Of a DNA stretch of 39,566 nt, positions 7,677-14,777 are shown piece after piece. Position numbers and translations under genes: made by a program. The notes under the pieces are model-generated. The model saw only the letters and a list, made by a program, of their open reading frames with translations. It was not told where the DNA came from and ran no database searches. Numbering within the stretch: position 1 is the first letter of the stretch; every line of letters begins with the position of its first letter. Source of the DNA: Klebsiella pneumoniae (GTDB lineage: Bacteria > Pseudomonadota > Gammaproteobacteria > Pseudomonadales > Pseudohongiellaceae); contig CAMCRC010000018.1 in the NCBI GenBank assembly GCA_945877175.1, positions 1 to 39,566 on the forward strand. Direction: 5' to 3'.

Positions 7677-8475
7677 AGGACAATCAGCTCCCACATGGGC
7701 CCACCGCACCCCACGGCAGGAGCGCTTGATATGGACCGGCTGGTTCCTCGGGCTGTGTCTGTTCCTGCTGTGTTTCAAGGTGGTATCGGACAACACCATC
7801 TGGGAATTCATGCGCGACGCCCATGTGCAGGCCGCCAGCCTGATCGGGCGCATGGTGCCGCCCGACTGGTCCATCACCGGCTCGCTGATGTTGCCGCTGT
7901 GGGACACCCTCAACATCGCCACCGTGGGCACCGCGCTCGGGGTGCTCATCGCCTTTCCGCTGGCCTTCCTGGCCGCACGCAACACCACGCCGCATCCCGC
8001 GCTGCGGGCGTTCGCGCTGGGCGTGATTGTCAGCTCGCGCTCCATCAACGCGCTGATCTGGGCCATTCTGCTGGTCACCATGATCGGGCCGGGGCTGCTG
8101 GCCGGCATGATCGCCATTGCGCTGCGCTCCATCGGCTTTGTCGGCAAGCTGCTCTACGAGGCCATTGAAGAAATCCAGCCCACGCCCGTCGAGGCCATCG
8201 CGGCCACCGGGGCGGGGCGCATGCAGGTGCTGTCGTGGGCCGTGCTGCCGCAGATTCTGCCTGCATTCGCCGGCATCGTGGTGTACCGCTGGGACATCAA
8301 CATCCGCGAGTCCACCACCCTGGGCCTGGTGGGCGCGGGCGGCATCGGGCTGCAGATGAACGCTGCCATCAACAACCTGGCGTGGGGTCAGGTGGCCACG
8401 GTGTTCGTGCTGATCTTCAGCACGGTGATCGTGTCAGAGTGGGTGTCGGCGAAGGTGCGGCATGCGGTGATTTGA
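7636..8475 (+). CDS. phnE: Phosphonate/phosphite ABC transporter permease PhnE (second)
   Basis: Second inner-membrane permease of the importer, 279 residues from the ATG at 7636. The conserved body starts at about residue 27 (PRQERLIWTGWFLG). It includes PLWDTLNIATVGTALG, the EAIAATGAGRMQVLSWAVLPQ coupling loop and INIRESTTLGLVGAGGIG, parallel to the first PhnE. The first 20 or so residues are translated REP DNA (KFAGRPAPTGQ), so the natural N-terminus has been replaced. No Shine-Dalgarno precedes ATG 7636. Initiation may depend on coupling from the 42-codon ORF that ends on this ATG. An in-frame TTG at 7726 follows AGGAG but only 3 nt away, so it is a poor alternative. A hairpin after the gene may end the operon. 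Confidence 0.88.
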   Translation: MSEPGKFAGRPAPTGQSAPTWAHRTPRQERLIWTGWFLGLCLFLLCFKVVSDNTIWEFMRDAHVQAASLIGRMVPPDWSITGSLMLPLWDTLNIATVGTALGVLIAFPLAFLAARNTTPHPALRAFALGVIVSSRSINALIWAILLVTMIGPGLLAGMIAIALRSIGFVGKLLYEAIEEIQPTPVEAIAATGAGRMQVLSWAVLPQILPAFAGIVVYRWDINIRESTTLGLVGAGGIGLQMNAAINNLAWGQVATVFVLIFSTVIVSEWVSAKVRHAVI

Positions 8476-8535
8476 GCCCCCCCCAACCCTGGGGGTTGGC
8501 GCACCACAGCGGCCTGCTTAGTCTGGCGGCATTCA

Positions 8536-8560
8536 GAAACCACTTTCCGGTTTCTTCTGT
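8536..8560 (+). terminator. Candidate terminator of the phn operon
   Basis: GAAACC (8536-8541) pairs with GGTTTC (8549-8554) and is followed by the pyrimidine-rich TTCTGTT. A second hairpin, CCAACCC/GGGTTGG, lies just upstream at 8483-8499. The stems are short and the T tract is weak. Confidence 0.4.
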
Positions 8561-8575
8561 TGTGGAGCCCCTCAC

Positions 8576-9679
8576 ATGCCGTCGTTGCACAAGATTGTAG
8601 TTCAGGCCCTGGCCGTCATCGCTGCGTTCCATCTGCTGGTCACCAATGGATACGCGCAGTCCGCGCCCATGATTCCCGGCGGGCTGTCAGGCACTTACCA
8701 GCTGACCTACAGCGGTACCACGCACTCCACGTTCCCGTTCAAGAACGGCGACAAAGTGACCTTCGTGCTGAACTCATCCACTCCGTCGATCTGCGTCAAT
8801 GGCACCGCCATTACCTACGGCGCCATGCTCACGGTGTCAGACGTGCGCTTCGTAGCGTCTCCCATCCAGTACATCCTGCGCGTGGCCGGCAACACGCTCA
8901 CCGAAATCAGCGTCTACCGCGACTTCAAGTCCTTGCTGCAGAACCCCGAGACCTACCTGGGCAAGTTCACCGGCACGCGCCTCAACACCTCTACCGACTG
9001 CACTGGGGCCGCCCCGACGCTGACGACGCAGGAAGACACCCTGCTGCAACTGGCGCAGGACCTGTATCCCTCACTGTTCAGCAATGGCAGCGAACTGGGA
9101 TCGTTGCAGGGCTATGTGTACAAGCACTTCCCCGCGTCGGGCGTCTATGTGGGCTTCAAGGATGGCCGCCTGTATCTGCTCGGCGGCCAGTTCGGCAGCA
9201 ATCTGACAGACATGGGCACTGTGGCGAACGCCGTGGCGAGTCTGCAGGCCGAGAAGGCAGCGCAGTTCAGCAACATCGCGCCCGGCGTGCACTGGGTGTT
9301 CAACGGCGTCACGCGGGACGACCCCCGTGGCGCAGTGACAATTTCCAACTACGGCTTCCAGACCGGTTCGGGCAAAGGCTTGTCTATCTCGCTGGTAGGC
9401 GGGAGCGTGTTCTCTCTGGGCATGCGCTGGACAATCGAGATCGTGTCGCCCACCGCCAGCCCCGTGGTAGTGCCCGCCGGACGCTACGCCTGCAGCCTGA
9501 CTTCCGGCGCCAGTGTGCAGGTGCTGCTGCGCGACGACAACTTCTTCGGCACCCTGCGCGGCGGCGACTGCTACATCGAATTCGGCAAGCCCGTGTCGGT
9601 GGGCCAACCCGTGGTGGGCACCTGCCGTATGGTCAGCGGCAGCACGCTGGTGACGGGGAGTTTCAACGTCACGCCGTGA
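8576..9679 (+). CDS. Secreted protein of unknown function
   Basis: A 367-residue product with a signal peptide (hydrophobic stretch VVQALAVIAAFHLLV, cleavage near GYAQS at residue 29), so probably periplasmic or extracellular. The N-terminal part is beta-rich. The middle (about residues 145-195) has LLQLAQDLYPSLFSNGSELG followed by YVYKHFPASGVYVGFKDGRLYLLG. This resembles a short module common in secreted proteobacterial proteins, usually written as an LYPxLF block followed by a Tyr-rich YY-G-YVGV-DG-VY strand pair. The C-terminal third has Cys residues at wide spacing (RYACSL, GDCYIEF, GTCRM) that could form disulfides. No catalytic motif is recognisable. The stop codon overlaps the convergent hicB end by 11 bp. 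Confidence 0.75.
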   Translation: MPSLHKIVVQALAVIAAFHLLVTNGYAQSAPMIPGGLSGTYQLTYSGTTHSTFPFKNGDKVTFVLNSSTPSICVNGTAITYGAMLTVSDVRFVASPIQYILRVAGNTLTEISVYRDFKSLLQNPETYLGKFTGTRLNTSTDCTGAAPTLTTQEDTLLQLAQDLYPSLFSNGSELGSLQGYVYKHFPASGVYVGFKDGRLYLLGGQFGSNLTDMGTVANAVASLQAEKAAQFSNIAPGVHWVFNGVTRDDPRGAVTISNYGFQTGSGKGLSISLVGGSVFSLGMRWTIEIVSPTASPVVVPAGRYACSLTSGASVQVLLRDDNFFGTLRGGDCYIEFGKPVSVGQPVVGTCRMVSGSTLVTGSFNVTP

Positions 9680-9968
9680 GGGGGAGCGGCGGCGTGTCTG
9701 AGTGAGTGGGCTGTTGGCGGGAAGCGCCAGCATCCCACTCAGGCAGGATGCGGTGCAGTTGACCATTGATGGTGGGCGGGGGAAGTGGAGTGCCGTCCTC
9801 ATGAAACGATGCAATCACTTCCTCTGCTATTTCACAGAGTTCAGCAAACACGGCCTGTTCATCCTGGCCATGGCATCCTCCGTAGATCAAACCGGGAATG
9901 CGGCCAATGTAGCATTGGTCCTCGTCAGACCATTCCACGATCTTTGCGTATTTCGCGCTGTCTTTCAT
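9669..9968 (-). CDS. hicB: HicB-family antitoxin
   Basis: Partner of the HicA mRNA interferase. The 99-residue product has the HicB partial RNase-H-like fold pattern: KIVEWSDEDQCYIGRIPGL (strands 1-2) followed by GCHGQDEQAVFAELCEIAEEVI and a tail with PPPT. The C-terminal 25 residues (EWDAGASRQQPTHS onward) look unstructured and extend past the usual end. It starts inside the hicA stop region (4-bp overlap), so toxin and antitoxin are co-translated with the toxin first, the usual hicAB order. Confidence 0.9.
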   Translation of the reverse strand: MKDSAKYAKIVEWSDEDQCYIGRIPGLIYGGCHGQDEQAVFAELCEIAEEVIASFHEDGTPLPPPTINGQLHRILPEWDAGASRQQPTHSDTPPLPLTA

Positions 9969-10162
9969 TTTCTGGAATCCTCAATGGCCTTTTTGACTTC
10001 CATCAACTGGTACCTGTCGGCATCCGAGCCCGGATTGCCTGAAACAGTCACACGATAACTTACCCTTGGGTGCTTGAAATTCCGATGGCTCCCTTTGCCA
10101 CCAAAGTTAACAAACCCCGCGCGCTCCAAATCGCTGATCAATTCCCTGACTTTTGGTGGCAT
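9965..10162 (-). CDS. hicA: HicA-family mRNA interferase toxin
   Basis: A small double-stranded-RNA-binding-fold toxin that cleaves mRNA when not bound by HicB. At 65 residues it is normal length. The key GGKGSHRNFKHP motif is intact at about residues 21-32, with the catalytic His in SHRNF, so the toxin looks active. The start ATG follows an AGGA (ATACAGGACGT). The gene lies 47 bp downstream of a small ParD-like ORF on the same strand. Confidence 0.92.
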   Translation of the reverse strand: MPPKVRELISDLERAGFVNFGGKGSHRNFKHPRVSYRVTVSGNPGSDADRYQLMEVKKAIEDSRK

Positions 10163-10209
10163 ACGTCCTGTATCCCCTCTGCAATTGTGCTCTTGTGTGC
10201 GTCACTAGT

Positions 10210-10374
10210 TCAATCCGCCTTGTTCTGTGCTGCTAGTTCCCTCGCCTCGCTCATCACTTCCTCCAAGCTGCGCTGGCTGATACCACTTTCCATGCCTGCC
10301 GTTATGGCCTCTTGAAACCTCTGCAACTGATTGCCTTCGTTCATATCGTGTCTGATCAGATCTGTGCTGTTCAT
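10210..10374 (-). CDS. Small ParD-like antitoxin ORF, orphan
   Basis: A 54-codon frame from ATG 10374 encodes a product beginning MNSTDLIRHDMNEGNQ. Its second half, RFQEAITAGMESGISQRSLE followed by EVMSEARELA, resembles the pattern of ParD-family antitoxins, in which an amphipathic helix with a G-ESG turn leads to an acidic EEV-xEAR helix. No ParE-type toxin is adjacent; the next genes downstream are hicA and hicB. It could be a decayed module or an antitoxin acting on a toxin elsewhere. The ribosome-binding site is weak. Confidence 0.45.
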   Translation of the reverse strand: MNSTDLIRHDMNEGNQLQRFQEAITAGMESGISQRSLEEVMSEARELAAQNKAD

Positions 10375-10416
10375 GGGAGCTACTCGAATGGGGAGACACT
10401 TCTACTTTAGACCATG

Positions 10417-10440
10417 ATTCGCGGGCCAGCCCGCTCCTAC
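10417..10440 (-). repeat. Single REP palindrome
   Basis: A minus-orientation REP of the GCGGGCCAGCCCGCTCCTAC type lies in the gap between the ParD-like ORF and the beta-propeller gene. Confidence 0.8.
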
Positions 10441-10596
10441 AGGGGCGAACTGCGCGAAAACGTGTAGGAATATTGCCATCCTTACCACTTTGCCGCGGAT
10501 TTATGCCATTCCGTCATATGCCGCAATGGCACAGCCCCTTCTTTGCAGATACTCTCCGGAAAAGTTGGACAAAATAAAAACAACAGGAGCCCCCGC

Positions 10597-11649
10597 ATGG
10601 CCTCATCACGTTCAGCACTCCCCGCACTGCTGCTGCTCGCCACGTCGGCACTCTGCACGCTCACCGCCACCGCCCAGCCTTACCCCAACCCCTACATGAC
10701 CGTGGAGAACTGGTCCACGCTGCCCGCCGGCCGCACCATGGGCGCCGTGGGCGACACCGACGTGGATGTGGACGGCGTGCAAATCTGGGCCATCATCCGC
10801 TGCGACGCCACCGCGCCCGACCGCTTCGGCGATGAGTGCGTGGATTCCGATCTGGATTCCATCCTGAAGTTCGACGCTGACGGCAACGTGGTGGAAAGCT
10901 TCGGCGGCGGCATGTTCATCTGGCCCCACGGCATCGACGTGGACGCCCAGGGCAATGTGTGGGTGACCGACGCCGCCGCCAGCGGCCGCATTCCCCAGGG
11001 CGACACGCGCGGCCATCAGGTAGTGAAGTTCAGCCCCACCGGTGAGGTGCTGATGGTACTCGGCACCCCCGGCCTGGCCGGCAGTGGCGAGAACCAGTTC
11101 GACGCGCCCGCCGACGTTGTCGTGGCCCAGGACGGCAGCATCTTCGTAGCCGACGGCCATGGCGCCACCGGCAACAACCGCGTGGTGAAGTTCGCGCCCG
11201 ACGGCCGCTTCATCAAAGCCTGGGGCCAGACCGGCTACGCCCCCGGCGAATTCCGCACCCTGCACACCATCGCCATCGACCAGCGCGGCCGCGTATTCGT
11301 GGGCGACCGTTCCAATAACCGCATCCAGCTGTTCGACCAAGAAGGCGAATTCATTTCGCAATGGACGCAGTACGGCCGCCCAAGCGGCATCTTCTTCGAC
11401 CAGCACGACAACATCTATGTGGCCGACTCGGAAAGCGACGACGTGCAGAACCCCGGCTGGGAAATGGGCATACGCATTGGCGACGCGCATTCGGGGTGGG
11501 TGAATTATTTCATTCGGCTTCCCGACGGTGATCCGCGTGATACTGCGGGGAATGGAGCTGAGTTTGTGTCGGTGGATGCGGCGGGAAATATCTTCGGGGG
11601 AGAACCGGCGCCGAGGAAGTTGCAGAGGTATGTGAGGGTGAGACGTTGA
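10597..11649 (+). CDS. Secreted NHL-repeat beta-propeller protein, peptidyl-hydroxyglycine lyase-like
   Basis: A 350-residue protein with an N-terminal signal peptide (LPALLLLATSALCTLTATAQ), so exported. The ATG at 10597 follows ACAGGAGC and starts the signal peptide; the longer upstream frame has no such support. The mature part is made of NHL propeller blades: WPHGIDVDAQGNVWVTD, FDAPADVVVAQDGSIFVAD, LHTIAIDQRGRVFVGDRSNN and GIFFDQHDNIYVADSESD. Blades alternate with HxVVKF or RIQLF strands. This matches the peptidyl-alpha-hydroxyglycine alpha-amidating lyase-like family of bacteria. In bacteria these proteins rarely have a proven substrate, so binding or scaffolding is as likely as catalysis. 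Confidence 0.82.
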   Translation: MASSRSALPALLLLATSALCTLTATAQPYPNPYMTVENWSTLPAGRTMGAVGDTDVDVDGVQIWAIIRCDATAPDRFGDECVDSDLDSILKFDADGNVVESFGGGMFIWPHGIDVDAQGNVWVTDAAASGRIPQGDTRGHQVVKFSPTGEVLMVLGTPGLAGSGENQFDAPADVVVAQDGSIFVADGHGATGNNRVVKFAPDGRFIKAWGQTGYAPGEFRTLHTIAIDQRGRVFVGDRSNNRIQLFDQEGEFISQWTQYGRPSGIFFDQHDNIYVADSESDDVQNPGWEMGIRIGDAHSGWVNYFIRLPDGDPRDTAGNGAEFVSVDAAGNIFGGEPAPRKLQRYVRVRR

Positions 11650-11821
11650 GGGAGTGGATTGCGATTGGAGTGGTCGCGCACGGATTGTGAGTGATGGGAA
11701 GTTTACGGAATCAGATTTGTTGATTGAATGAATTGGAAATATCAGGTCGGGAAAGGCTGTTGGCTGAAGGAAAAATCGTGCCGGCACGAATTCTCGGATA
11801 GGTGTGTGAGTGATCTGATAC
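11650..11821. other. Intergenic stretch without a recognisable gene
   Basis: The sequence is more AT-rich than its neighbours. I see no conserved ORF, tRNA or clear terminator. It precedes a broken RelE-type toxin and may contain its eroded 5' part. Confidence 0.5.
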
Positions 11822-12007
11822 CACTTTTATAGACAGTCAATGTGTGGACGAAAGAGGTGTCAGATCAGTGTCGCTTATCTCGATCTTTCCACTCGGAAGG
11901 CCTCCAGTCACGAGATATGGTTACTGGCGCTGTACAGCAAATCCGAGCAATCAACGATTCCAGGTCACATGCTCAAGCAGATAGCCGAGGCAATCAAGAA
12001 TGAGTAA
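11822..12007 (+). pseudogene. Remnant of a RelE/HigB-type toxin (C-terminal part)
   Basis: This frame has no start but ends in a clear toxin C-terminus: SSHEIWLLALYSKSEQSTIP then GHMLKQIAEAIKNE before TAA 12005-12007. In RelE-like toxins paired with NadS-type antitoxins the equivalent region reads roughly R-VIYY--IWMLTLYAKNE---IPAHLLKQI. Upstream, GRKRCQISVAYLDL looks like a damaged version of the GRGKRGGARVIYLDL segment. The N-terminal half is missing. The stop overlaps the antitoxin start by 8 bp, the normal arrangement for such pairs, so the pair was once intact. Confidence 0.68.
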
Positions 12008-12212
12008 ACGAGATATCGGAGCAGAAATTCTGCAAGGAATTGCGGAAATCAAACAATTCAAGAGCGGGCAGTCCGCATTTGCCGGACTGATGGGCGTCAG
12101 TGTCCGCACCTTGCAGGATTGGGAACAGGGGCGGCGCGATCCCCAGGGCCCCGCTGTGGCGCTGCTGCGAATTGCGGAGCAGCATCCGGAAGTGTTTGTG
12201 GATATTCGTTAG
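12000..12212 (+). CDS. NadS-like HTH antitoxin with an internal deletion
   Basis: A 70-residue protein: N-terminus MSKRDIGAEILQGIAEIKQF, then KSG joined directly to QSAFAGLMGVSVRTLQDWEQ and GRRDPQGPAVALLRIAEQHP. In NadS/HigA-type antitoxins about 20-25 residues (a linker and the first HTH helix) normally lie between EIK-xKxGK and the SQSAFA helix. Here they are absent in frame. The recognition helix (SVRTLQDWE) remains but the helix before it is incomplete, so DNA binding is doubtful. Together with the truncated toxin this looks like a dead module. Confidence 0.75.
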   Translation: MSKRDIGAEILQGIAEIKQFKSGQSAFAGLMGVSVRTLQDWEQGRRDPQGPAVALLRIAEQHPEVFVDIR

Positions 12213-12398
12213 GGCGAGAAAAACCCATTGCTTCCTCACTCTCTGTCCCGAATCAATCGGCCATGGAAGCGGCCATAAATCTCTTCTCAACTGCATTAAG
12301 AGCACAAAAAATATATACATAGCAAACAGATAGTGTTCTATAAGTCCGGCAATAAAACCGGCCAAAAAAATCCTTGGTCAGCCCGCTGGGTGCCCGTC

Positions 12399-13607
12399 AT
12401 GGCAAGCTCCATTTTAGACCTTGCGCCCTTGATTCCCACCGACGCTGCCCTCGCGCAATCCCCCCTGCCCGACAAGTCGCTGCTGCTGGTGCAGCGCTCT
12501 GCCCGCCTTTCAGGCCAGCTGGCACCGCTCACCCATGCCACGCTTGAGCGCCATATGGCGGTCATCAATTCCTACTACTCCAACCTGATCGAGGGCAATG
12601 CCACGCGTCCGCACGAGATTCGTGCCGCGCAGCGGGGCGACTACGATGCCGACCCGGCCCGGCGCGATCTGCAGCGGGAATCGCTGGCCCACATGGCTGT
12701 GCAGGAGTGGATACGGGCGCAACGGCCTGATCTGGATACGCTGTACAGCCCCGCTTTCATTCTGCAGGTGCATCAGCAGTTTTATTCACGCATTCCCGAG
12801 AGCCTGTGGCAGATCACCGACGTGCAGGGCGATGTCGTCGGCACCGTGGTGCCCGGCGCCTGGCGCACCCGGGCCGTGCGGGTGGGGCAGCATGTGCCGC
12901 CACCGGCAGAGGACTTGCCTGCGCTGATGAGTGCCTTCTGCGACACCTTTCACCCCCGGCGCTACAGTGGCGACCGCAAGCTGCTGGCCGTCATGGCTGC
13001 GCATCATCGGCTGGAGTGGATCCACCCTTTCATGGATGGCAACGGGCGCGTCGGGCGCTTGCTGACCGATATCGCGCTGAAGGCGGCCGGGCTGGACAGC
13101 TACGGCGCATGGTGCTTGAGCCGTGGGCTGGCGAAGTCATCTGCGCGTTACAAGAGTTTGCTGGCGTTGGCCGACAGTCCGCGCCATGGCGATCTGGATG
13201 GTCGCGGTGCGCTGACTGAGAAGGGCTTGATGCAGTTTTGCGATTACATGCTGGACACGGCGATTGATCAGGTGACCTACACCAGCACCTTGCTGGACCT
13301 GCCAAGGCTGCGCCAGCGCATCGAACGTTATGTGCAGGCAGGCAACGACTTCCGGGTGCCGGGCATGACCGAACCTCTGAAGAGCAGCGCGGCGCTGGTG
13401 CTGTACACCGCCTTCATTCACGGGGAGCTTGATCGTGCGCAGGCGCTGGAGCTGTGTGCTGCGCCCGAACGCACCGCACGCCGGTTGCTGGGCCAGTTGA
13501 AAAGCGAGGGGCTGCTGAGCGACACCAGTTCGAGATCGCCGCTGCGCTGGGAAATTCCCGAGCATGCCGAGCCGTGGTACTTCCCGGAGCTGGTGCCGGG
13601 GGTGTGA
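12399..13607 (+). CDS. Fic-domain protein (probable AMP transferase), auto-inhibited class
   Basis: Fic enzymes transfer AMP or another nucleotide moiety to Ser, Thr or Tyr of target proteins. The 402-residue product (ATG at 12399) has the full catalytic motif HPFMDGNGRVGR at 209-220. The motif SNLIEG (61-66) fits the inhibitory helix pattern [S/T]xxxE[G/N], so inhibition is built in at the N-terminal side and no separate antitoxin is needed. The C-terminal 80 residues (AALVLYTAFI to SRSPLRWEIP) look like a winged helix, typical of Fic/DUF4172-like regulators. The start is uncertain: a GTG at 12333 gives 22 more residues. Its 3' end carries one copy of a 21-bp repeat found again downstream of the DUF3800 gene. 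Confidence 0.88.
   Translation: MASSILDLAPLIPTDAALAQSPLPDKSLLLVQRSARLSGQLAPLTHATLERHMAVINSYYSNLIEGNATRPHEIRAAQRGDYDADPARRDLQRESLAHMAVQEWIRAQRPDLDTLYSPAFILQVHQQFYSRIPESLWQITDVQGDVVGTVVPGAWRTRAVRVGQHVPPPAEDLPALMSAFCDTFHPRRYSGDRKLLAVMAAHHRLEWIHPFMDGNGRVGRLLTDIALKAAGLDSYGAWCLSRGLAKSSARYKSLLALADSPRHGDLDGRGALTEKGLMQFCDYMLDTAIDQVTYTSTLLDLPRLRQRIERYVQAGNDFRVPGMTEPLKSSAALVLYTAFIHGELDRAQALELCAAPERTARRLLGQLKSEGLLSDTSSRSPLRWEIPEHAEPWYFPELVPGV
13565..13585 (+). repeat. 21-bp direct repeat, left copy (inside the end of fic)
   Basis: The 21-bp sequence beginning TGCCGAGCCGTGGTACTTCC is identical at 13565-13585 and 14661-14681. The left copy encodes AEPWYF near the Fic C-terminus. The two copies bracket a 1.1-kb segment holding only the DUF3800 gene, as an attachment site or duplication junction would. 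Confidence 0.85.
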
Positions 13608-13659
13608 GCTGAGGGCACCTATACTGTCATCAGGCACACCCAGCTCTCATGGTATTCCA

Positions 13660-14466
13660 ATGAAATTTTGCTACTACGACGAATCAGGCGATGACGGTTA
13701 CCCAGACTACTCGTCGCCGTTATTTGTGTTGACCGGTGTCTACTTCGATCACCTTGAATGGAAGGACTTGCATGAACGTGTCGTCGAGCTTCGAAAAGTG
13801 TTGAAGGAGCAGTATGACTTCCCTGTGAAGTTGGAGTTCCACTGCAATCAGTTCCTTTTGGACAAGGACCCCTATCGAAATTTGGGGTATTCCCATGAGC
13901 AGAAAATAGAAATTGTTTCGTCGATTTGCGAGTTTATTGGCTCTTTGAATCTGAAGATCATCAATATTCTGATCAACAAGAAAGCCATTGAACACGTTGA
14001 ATTCGACGTGCTCAAGACCGCGCTCACATACTCGATTCAGCGCGTTGAGAATGATCTGAACCCGGGCAAAAATCCCGACGCTCGCTTTCTGATCATTACA
14101 GACGAGGGGCGTGTTGCAAAAATGCGCGACACTACGCGCGCCATTCAGCGTATCAACTATGTACCATCACTGTACGGAGGTACGGCATTGCGACGTGAAA
14201 TTCAGTCGCTGATTGAAGATCCATTGCCGAAGGATTCAAAGCAATCCTATTTCATTCAGATTGCCGATTCAGTGGCGTACCTGGTGTATTTGTATGGTAT
14301 GAGAAAATTGAAGGTTGGTGAGTTTCCGAACAGGCTCAAGAATTACCTGACAGATCAACAACTGAAAGTCTGGCTTGACTTATTGAAACCCAGCTTCAAT
14401 CTCAGGGCTGCATCGGACAATACCTATGGCATCAAGATACATCCCAAAACAAGAAGGGTGGCCTGA
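13660..14466 (+). CDS. DUF3800 protein
   Basis: DUF3800 proteins have an RNase-H-like fold and are often found in accessory and phage-defence regions; their biochemistry is largely unknown. The 268-residue product opens with MKFCYYDESGDDGYPDYSSP, whose DESG is the family hallmark, and has FLIITDEGRVAKMRDT and SYFIQIADSVAYLVYLY where further acidic residues sit (IADSV). I start at 13660 because the conserved domain begins at that Met. The gene is visibly more AT-rich than its neighbours and uses codons such as AAA, ATT and TTG more freely. It is bracketed by a 21-bp direct repeat. Both facts point to acquisition as a separate cassette. Confidence 0.88.
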   Translation: MKFCYYDESGDDGYPDYSSPLFVLTGVYFDHLEWKDLHERVVELRKVLKEQYDFPVKLEFHCNQFLLDKDPYRNLGYSHEQKIEIVSSICEFIGSLNLKIINILINKKAIEHVEFDVLKTALTYSIQRVENDLNPGKNPDARFLIITDEGRVAKMRDTTRAIQRINYVPSLYGGTALRREIQSLIEDPLPKDSKQSYFIQIADSVAYLVYLYGMRKLKVGEFPNRLKNYLTDQQLKVWLDLLKPSFNLRAASDNTYGIKIHPKTRRVA

Positions 14467-14475
14467 GCCACCCTT
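14454..14475 (+). terminator. Hairpin over the DUF3800 stop codon
   Basis: AAGGGTGGC (14454-14462) pairs perfectly with GCCACCCTT (14467-14475); the TGA stop lies in the 4-nt loop CTGA. No T tract follows, so it could be a Rho-independent terminator of reduced strength or a 3' stabiliser. Confidence 0.5.
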
Positions 14476-14777
14476 CGGAATTCAAACACCACCTACATCG
14501 CATTCGCGGTTTCAGTGGTTCGAGGGCATTGTCAGCCTGGCACGCAGGCTGTGTCAATTTTCTAATGTTGTCTTCCTGAGAAATCTTGAAGAACAGTAAG
14601 ACTTGCCATGGCCCCACATCATGACCCGATACGCTCCACTCACCCTGTTGCTGTGCGCGTTGCCGAGCCGTGGTACTTCCCATGCCCCATCCCAATCGCT
14701 TAGGCTCGGGTTTGTATCCAACAGGACGATTGCCATTGCAGACATCGCCCCACCGCGCAATTACAAAAGGACCCCCC
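14476..14777. other. Intergenic stretch with a signal-peptide-like remnant
   Basis: About 300 bp between DUF3800 and DUF2130. ATG 14623 opens a frame starting [16 protein letters not shown], like the signal peptide of the esterase at 18084 ([17 protein letters not shown]), but it then runs into the second 21-bp repeat and unrelated sequence. It looks like a truncated gene start joined at the repeat. Nothing else was recognised. Confidence 0.4.
14661..14681 (+). repeat. 21-bp direct repeat, right copy
   Basis: Identical to 13565-13585. It follows directly after the signal-peptide-like codons at 14623-14660, so the junction coincides with the break in that frame. Confidence 0.85.
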
